A DNA stretch of 46,005 nucleotides, taken from Magnetococcales bacterium. GTDB lineage: Bacteria > Pseudomonadota > Magnetococcia > Magnetococcales > DC0425bin3. This document shows positions 37,220 to 46,005 of this stretch, piece by piece. The position numbers were made by a program, and so were the translations under genes. Position 1 is the first letter of the stretch; every line of letters starts with the position of its first letter. The stretch lies in contig JADGCO010000027.1 of NCBI GenBank assembly GCA_015228935.1, forward strand, positions 1 to 46,005, given 5' to 3'. The notes under the pieces were generated by a model. That model was not told the origin of the DNA. It saw only the letters and a program-made list of their open reading frames with translations, and did no database searches.

Positions 37220-38368
37220 ATGAATATCCCTGGTTCGTCATCGGATGATTGGCCAGAACCCCATTCGAATCCGTCGCCCGGTCGGGTTGAGGATGATGAT
37301 GATGTGGGCGATGCCAGGCCTTTTGATCCGCGCAAGGTCAAGATTGAAACCAAACCCATGACCTTGGCTCCCCTCATCCAGCGCATGCGGGAGGGGAGAA
37401 TCAATCTTGCGCCCGAATTCCAGCGGCAGGAGGTCTGGAAACTGACCGCCAAAAGTCGCCTGATCGAGTCCCTGCTGATTCGCATCCCGCTGCCGGCTTT
37501 TTACATGGATGCATCGGACGAGAACAGTTGGGTCGTCGTGGATGGGTTGCAAAGGCTTTGCACTTTGCGGGATTTTGTCGTTCCGCACGATGAAGGCCGG
37601 CGTCTGATTCTGCAAGACCTGGAATATCTCAAGGATTTGGAAGGCAAAAGCTTCCATGATCTGCACCGTCCCCTGCAACGACGGATCGAAGAGACCGAAA
37701 TCATTGTCTTTTTGATCGAAAAGGGGACCCCTTGCGACCTGAAATTCAACCTTTTCAAGCGGATCAATACCGGGGGTCTGCCCCTGTCTTCCCAGGAGAT
37801 CCGGCATGCCTTGCATCAGGGGCCAGCCACACGCTTCCTGAAGGAGTTGGCCAGAACGGATGAGTTTTTGCGGGCCACGGGGGGGGACGTTGCCGATGAT
37901 CGCATGCAGGCCAGGGAGTATATTCTGCACGCGCTTGCCTTTTTGCTGACTCCCTATACCGCCTATGCCGGTGATTTCAATGCGTTCCTGGGTGAAACCA
38001 TGGTGCGCATGAACAACATGTCCGACCAGGAGTTGGCATCTCTGCGAAATAGATTCATGCGCGCCATGGTTCATGCCGAAAAAATATTTGGCGAGCAGGC
38101 CTTCCGCAAGCCCACCAAACCCGGTGACAGGGTTCTACCCATCAGCAGAGCCTTGTTTGAGGTCTGGTCGGTTGGTCTGGATTCCCTCAGCGATGACGAG
38201 CTGGCCTCCCTGGTCGCCAGGAAGGATGTTGTGGTCAATCTGTTTGCCGAGTCTATGCATGCGCATGTTTGTGTGCATGATTTTTCAAACTCAGCGAGTC
38301 ATTCGGAGCGGGTGAAGAGACGTTTCCAGGATGTGGAAAAAATGATTTGGCGGGTACTGTCAGCGTGA
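37220..38368 (+). CDS. DUF262 (GmrS/ParB-like) protein lacking DUF1524
   Basis: 382 residues. An acidic N-terminal leader precedes a DUF262 domain (about 45-290) with I-N-L-A-P-E-F-Q-R-Q, D-G-L-Q-R (108-112) in the nucleotide-pocket position, and L-F-K-R-I-N-T-G-G-L-P-L-S. DUF262 is the NTP-binding half of GmrSD and SspE type anti-phage nucleases, where it is normally followed by an HNH DUF1524 domain. Here the C-terminus is a short helical region with no HNH motif. The next two genes (ATPase, TPR) follow on the same strand, suggesting partner proteins replace the nuclease. DUF262-only proteins also exist without known role. Confidence 0.85.
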   Translation: MNIPGSSSDDWPEPHSNPSPGRVEDDDDVGDARPFDPRKVKIETKPMTLAPLIQRMREGRINLAPEFQRQEVWKLTAKSRLIESLLIRIPLPAFYMDASDENSWVVVDGLQRLCTLRDFVVPHDEGRRLILQDLEYLKDLEGKSFHDLHRPLQRRIEETEIIVFLIEKGTPCDLKFNLFKRINTGGLPLSSQEIRHALHQGPATRFLKELARTDEFLRATGGDVADDRMQAREYILHALAFLLTPYTAYAGDFNAFLGETMVRMNNMSDQELASLRNRFMRAMVHAEKIFGEQAFRKPTKPGDRVLPISRALFEVWSVGLDSLSDDELASLVARKDVVVNLFAESMHAHVCVHDFSNSASHSERVKRRFQDVEKMIWRVLSA

Positions 38369-38479
38369 TTTCGTTGAATGTTTACAATACAATGTTCTGA
38401 CCAGATATTATATGAGAGGTTTTTTTGAATGCACATGGCCATATTTTAGTAGAATCCAACATGCCTACAGAGAAGTTTC

Positions 38480-39847
38480 ATGCAAAAACCCAAAAAAAAG
38501 ATTCCCGACCCACTGTTGTTTCGCTCCCAGACCCCTGAACATTCCAGACTGGTCAAGGAACTTTTCCAGGGGCGGCAACAAGAACTGGATGATGGGGTCG
38601 CCATCTTGCAGGCCGGGTTGGATTGGGCTGGCAAACGTGGGCAGGCAGGATTGGATAAAATTCCATGGGTGATCCATGGCGAAACCCGTTCTGGCAAGTC
38701 GCATCTGGCGCGGCGCATCCTGACTGAATTGGCTGAGGTGTCTGACGCATCCGACGCAAAGGACGCTTGGCAAATCATTGTCCAGGCGCGTGACAGGCTG
38801 GATGCGGTCCAGGTCATGCAGAAAATTTTTGATGGATTGCTGGGTTTCTATCATGCTTGCCTGGTGGATGCGCGTTTTCCTGAATTATCCCCGGACGATA
38901 AAAATTTTGTTCAATCGACGACGGAATTGATGGATGAAGTCGTCAAGTTTTCCGGTGGTGCGAGCAGTCTGGTCTGGAAGTTTTCCCATAATACAACCGC
39001 TTCTTTGACAGGGGGAATTCAGGCTGGCCCGAAAATTTTCAAGGTTCTTGCCAACCTGGGCATGGGGGGAGGCAGTGGTGAGGAGGTCAGCCTCACACTG
39101 GCACCGCCTACGCCGGAACGTTATGCGCTTTATTGTGGCACCATGGTGGATACCTTGTTGCGAGTGGGGCGTTTGCGGCATCTGCTGGTGTTGGTTGATG
39201 ATGCCGATCTGCTGGAAGTGGAAATAAGAAGGCCAGTCTCGCAAGAGGACAAGGATCGCAACCAACAACGGGCCAGACTGACCGAGGCCCTGGTCGTCTT
39301 GCATCGGGAAGCGGGCATTGATGTTCTGGTTACCGCCCGGTCGCGTTTTGCCCGGTCCAGCAAGGATTTTCATGATTTATTGGATTTGAACGAGTACCCC
39401 ATGTCGGCAGAGGCATTGGCACAGATTTATGCGGTGCAAATGCGCACGTTTGCTGCCCAGGTGGAACAGCCCGAAGATTTTTTGCTCCCGGAAACGGTTC
39501 TTGACGCAGCCAAACTGTCCGGGTTTTTACCCGGTATTTTTTTGGGTCACCTGAAAATTGCCTATGCGGTTCATCGGCGGGAACCAGAAAATCGTCCGCG
39601 TGATCTGAATTGGTATATGGGTGTTTTTCGGAATTATTTTGAACAAAAACGAAATCTTTGTTCTGAGGGGGCAGAGCAACTGATCCAGGCCATCAGTGAA
39701 AATTGCCTTGAGTGTGCCGTCGTTGATCGGGATCTTTTTTATGGAACGGATCTCGATAATGTTTTGGTTGTGCAGAGTTATGTGACTCCATATCGCTACC
39801 GAATTGTTCCCATGATGGCCGAAATCATGAAATCACCATCCATTTAA
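38480..39847 (+). CDS. P-loop ATPase of unknown function
   Basis: 455 residues. Walker A G-E-T-R-S-G-K-S (K73) and Walker B L-L-V-L-V-D-D-A-D (D240-D241), then V-T-A-R-S-R in a sensor-like position; the pattern fits AAA/STAND-type ATPases. A Gly-rich segment near 190 separates the two motifs, and the C-terminal 150 residues are helical. No nuclease, helicase or membrane domain is visible. It lies between the DUF262 and TPR genes and may be the energy-using core of the cassette. Confidence 0.8.
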   Translation: MQKPKKKIPDPLLFRSQTPEHSRLVKELFQGRQQELDDGVAILQAGLDWAGKRGQAGLDKIPWVIHGETRSGKSHLARRILTELAEVSDASDAKDAWQIIVQARDRLDAVQVMQKIFDGLLGFYHACLVDARFPELSPDDKNFVQSTTELMDEVVKFSGGASSLVWKFSHNTTASLTGGIQAGPKIFKVLANLGMGGGSGEEVSLTLAPPTPERYALYCGTMVDTLLRVGRLRHLLVLVDDADLLEVEIRRPVSQEDKDRNQQRARLTEALVVLHREAGIDVLVTARSRFARSSKDFHDLLDLNEYPMSAEALAQIYAVQMRTFAAQVEQPEDFLLPETVLDAAKLSGFLPGIFLGHLKIAYAVHRREPENRPRDLNWYMGVFRNYFEQKRNLCSEGAEQLIQAISENCLECAVVDRDLFYGTDLDNVLVVQSYVTPYRYRIVPMMAEIMKSPSI

Positions 39848-39864
39848 GGTGTGCGGAGCAAATC

Positions 39865-41193
39865 ATGGCACTGGCGACTCCCCTTATGCGTGATGCTCGG
39901 ATTTTGTTGGCGGGATCCTTGCCACGGGTGGCCGTGGAATCAGAACGGATTATTGCCTGGCTGGATGGGATTGCGGCGGATCATCCTTTTTCCCTGACGG
40001 AACTGGCCGCTCTTCCCGCTGGTGAGGGTCTGGCCGCCTTGGCCGCTCTTGATTTGGAGCGACGACAACCGATTCTCGACCAAATGGCTTTGTCAGGGGA
40101 AAAACGTCGCCGGATTGAGACCGTTTTGGAACACATGCCAGGACAAAAAGAGTCCGCCATTCTCGTGCAGGCATTTTCCTATGCGGCCCAATGTGGGCGT
40201 TTGCTCAGTCAACCAGACCTGTTGCAAAGAGAGGATGCGACTATTTCCCCGGCAGAGGTATCTGACGACTCCAGGATCACAGGAATCGAAGAAATTCCTG
40301 AAGAAATTCGCAAGATCCTTGACTCGGGTCAGCTTGATGATATCGAGCAACTGCGTATAAGACATCCAGATCCAGAACACATGGCGTCGCTCGCTGTTGC
40401 AGCTGTATGGAAATACAAACACCATTGGCAAAAAAAAGAATTGTCTCAGGCCATGGAATGGATGCGCAAGGCGGAAGCCATTTTTTCAGCAGTGGGAGTT
40501 GAAAAAGAACTGGCGGAAATCAGAGATTCGATGGTTTGGCTGTTGCATGTGCGCGGGGACTTGCATGAAGCCATACGCATTCTTCGTGAAAAACAATTGC
40601 CTGCATATGAACGCCTGGGTGACGAACGTTCACGGGCAGTCACCTTGGGAAATATTGCTTATTTTATTTGGAAGCTTGGAGAATTGGATGAAGCATTGCG
40701 CATTTGCCGCGAAGAACAATTACCTGTAGTCGAATGCCTGGGTGATATGCAATTACGGGCACTTGCTCTGGGACAAGTTGCCGATATTCTCCGGGCACGT
40801 GGTGAATTGGATGAGGCTCTGCGTATTCATCGTGAAGAACAATTGCCTGTATTCGAACGTCTGGGCGATCTGTTCAATCTGGCGCATACCCGTTATTCCA
40901 TTGCCATTTTGTTGTATGAACAAAATGGCCTGACTCCGGAGTCCACTCCGTTAATCCTGGATCACTTGAACACGGCATTTGCTCTGAGTGTTCAGCAACA
41001 ACGTCCCGAGGCTGTTTCGGCAATCGGTTTCCTGCTGGGCCAGGTATTGAAAGCCACGGAAAACAAGCAGGAGGCCATTGCCGTCCTGGAACAGGTTGCC
41101 ACCGCAGCACGCCAGATTGGGTTGCAGGTGGCCATCGAAAATTGCGATACTTTGCTCGGTCAATTGAAAAACACGGAAAAAATTCCGGCTTGA
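39865..41193 (+). CDS. TPR-repeat protein of the DUF262/ATPase cassette
   Basis: 442 residues, GCGGAG before the ATG. The N-terminal 190 residues are helical without a recognised domain. Three 41-residue units (starting near 231) share G-E-L-D-E-A-L-R-I...R-E-E-Q-L-P-V-F-E-R-L-G-D, a TPR-like pattern, followed by a further helical region. TPR arrays usually bind a partner or ligand. It is 17 bp after the ATPase gene, so the two are cotranscribed. As the last gene it is a candidate sensor or adaptor. Confidence 0.82.
   Translation: MALATPLMRDARILLAGSLPRVAVESERIIAWLDGIAADHPFSLTELAALPAGEGLAALAALDLERRQPILDQMALSGEKRRRIETVLEHMPGQKESAILVQAFSYAAQCGRLLSQPDLLQREDATISPAEVSDDSRITGIEEIPEEIRKILDSGQLDDIEQLRIRHPDPEHMASLAVAAVWKYKHHWQKKELSQAMEWMRKAEAIFSAVGVEKELAEIRDSMVWLLHVRGDLHEAIRILREKQLPAYERLGDERSRAVTLGNIAYFIWKLGELDEALRICREEQLPVVECLGDMQLRALALGQVADILRARGELDEALRIHREEQLPVFERLGDLFNLAHTRYSIAILLYEQNGLTPESTPLILDHLNTAFALSVQQQRPEAVSAIGFLLGQVLKATENKQEAIAVLEQVATAARQIGLQVAIENCDTLLGQLKNTEKIPA
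40555..40923. repeat. 123-bp tandem repeat inside the TPR gene
   Basis: Units start at 40555, 40678 and 40801, spaced exactly 123 bp. They match over the G-E-L-D-E-A-L to R-L-G-D part, including several identical DNA stretches such as GAAGAACAATT. The third unit diverges in its last third. Confidence 0.85.
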
Positions 41194-41246
41194 CTGTTTT
41201 GTTTATTTATTATTGAAGCATCCGGTTGGGAAGCGGGACATAAACC

Positions 41247-45344
<4,098 letters not shown>

Positions 45345-45366
45345 TACAACAACGATAAGACCGAAA

Positions 45367-45633
45367 TCAAGAAACCCGTCTCTCCATCCGGGACCGGGAT
45401 TGGCCATGGGAGAGGGCGCGGGGAACCAGCAAAAATTTATGTTCTTCGATCAATTGTTTCATGCGCCGGCGATGGGCAACGCTCAGGAGACCTTTTTCTG
45501 CCATGAGGGCCAACTGCTCAACCTCTTCGTCGCTCAGACGGGAAAATATTTTTTTGTAGGAATTGTAATCCGTGGTATTGCCGAGCAGGTCCAGGTTAGA
45601 AAGCACCAGGGTTTGTGACTGTTTCATGAACAT
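45367..45633 (-). CDS. Small hypothetical protein
   Basis: 88 residues, charged and helical, with L-S-D-E-E-V-E-Q-L-A-L-M-A-E-K-G-L-L-S in the centre. The ATG at 45633 has GAGGAGA 8 nt upstream, supporting a real gene; ATG at 45627 is an alternative. It converges with the kinase gene. No family recognised. Confidence 0.6.
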   Translation of the reverse strand: MFMKQSQTLVLSNLDLLGNTTDYNSYKKIFSRLSDEEVEQLALMAEKGLLSVAHRRRMKQLIEEHKFLLVPRALSHGQSRSRMERRVS

Positions 45634-45866
45634 GGCTGACTCTCCTCGTTGGCGTTGTCCGGATCCCTCACCGTACTGTTCGGATTGGAGACGGGAACGA
45701 TGGAAGTAATATCAACCGGCGTGCCACGTGATTCATCTGGAGCCTCGTTTTTCAACATATTGAAAATAAATTGAATTATTTTTCGGTTCCCGGACCGGAA
45801 CCGGTGCCCGGCAAAACTTGCCGGGGAAAAACTCTTGCCGAACCCGGCAAATTTTGCCGCTTCGGC

Positions 45867-45902
45867 AGGGATTGCCGACCTGACAGGGATTGCCGGGGTG
45901 AC
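45867..45902. repeat. 18-bp tandem repeat
   Basis: Copies 45867-45884 and 45885-45902 share AGGGATTGCCG and the closing TGAC, differing at two or three positions between. Confidence 0.75.
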
Positions 45903-45940
45903 AGTTACCGTGGATTCGGTGCATATTGGCGTGTTCCGTC

Positions 45941-46005
45941 AGGCGGGGCTCTGCCCCGAACCCCGCCAGGGGGAAGGGCGCAGCCCTTCCCCCTGGACCC
46001 CCATC
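45941..46005 (-). repeat. GC-rich hairpin repeat (copy B, reaches window edge)
   Basis: Reverse-oriented copy of the repeat at 19511-19574: a 14-bp perfect stem (45966-45979 with 45983-45996, 3-nt loop) and the adjoining GGGG/CCCC tract. The element may continue past the window. Confidence 0.85.

Larger units (their letters stand above)
45634..46005. other. Intergenic region with repeats at window end
   Basis: No gene is supported here. A Cys-rich 63-codon minus-strand frame (45733-45924) arises from short repeats of TTGCCG-like sequence. The region holds an 18-bp tandem repeat and copy B of the GC-rich hairpin. Confidence 0.5.

Noticed and set aside
45733-45924. Cys-rich 63-codon minus-strand frame
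   Set aside because: The cysteines come from repeated TTGCCG-like DNA; no ribosome site was found.

Overview
The window reads as chromosomal DNA from a Gram-negative proteobacterium. It carries FtsY, an Slt-type lytic transglycosylase, a complete chemotaxis signalling block, an extended-type AspRS and queuosine genes. Gene style (many coiled-coil/TPR/PAS proteins, GC-rich coding DNA, dispersed GC-rich hairpin repeats) suggests a deep-branching, environmental group such as the Magnetococcia. That placement is an inference from general resemblance and was not tested. No rRNA, tRNA or CRISPR array was recognised.

Layout. 1-9.0 kb (minus strand): a two-module NRPS (C-A-T-C-A-T-TE with an N-terminal TubC-like docking segment), followed by a gene that leaves the window and encodes a metallophosphoesterase fused to a NACHT-like P-loop ATPase. 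9.4-10.5 kb: two tandem, nearly identical coiled-coil membrane-anchored proteins; a third, divergent relative lies at 29.7 kb. 10.7-13.4 kb: a radical SAM protein overlapping a TIGR04283-like glycosyltransferase. 13.4-16.8 kb (plus): exported thioredoxin-like protein, FtsY and the transglycosylase. 16.9-17.5 kb: HicAB. 17.5-23.2 kb (minus): STAS-CheY-CheA-CheW-(MITE-like element)-CheB-CheD. 23.4-25.1 kb (minus): QueD, QueE and a ThiE/TenI-like protein.

25.6-32.4 kb is accessory in character. Two unrelated nucleotidyltransferase/HEPN pairs bracket a tightly overlapping dinG-like helicase-tsaB-rimI operon. They are followed by an orphan RHH-type antitoxin and an AT-rich unknown gene. 32.4-37.1 kb returns to housekeeping: gltX (minus), a SEC-C/TPR protein and aspS. 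Between the last two, the gene junction has been triplicated, creating a 42-codon ORF whose stop overlaps the aspS start codon.

37.2-41.2 kb holds three co-directional genes that look like one unit: a DUF262 protein without its usual HNH partner domain, a P-loop ATPase and a TPR protein. This cassette and the metallophosphoesterase-NACHT gene are the best candidates for undescribed conflict or defence systems. 41.2-45.3 kb encodes a 1365-residue hybrid histidine kinase (REC-PAS-PAS-GAF-PAS-HisKA-HATPase-REC-REC-HPt) whose first PAS keeps the FixL haem-pocket residues. The window ends with a small hypothetical gene and a second copy of the GC-rich hairpin repeat found in the 19.5 kb MITE-like element.
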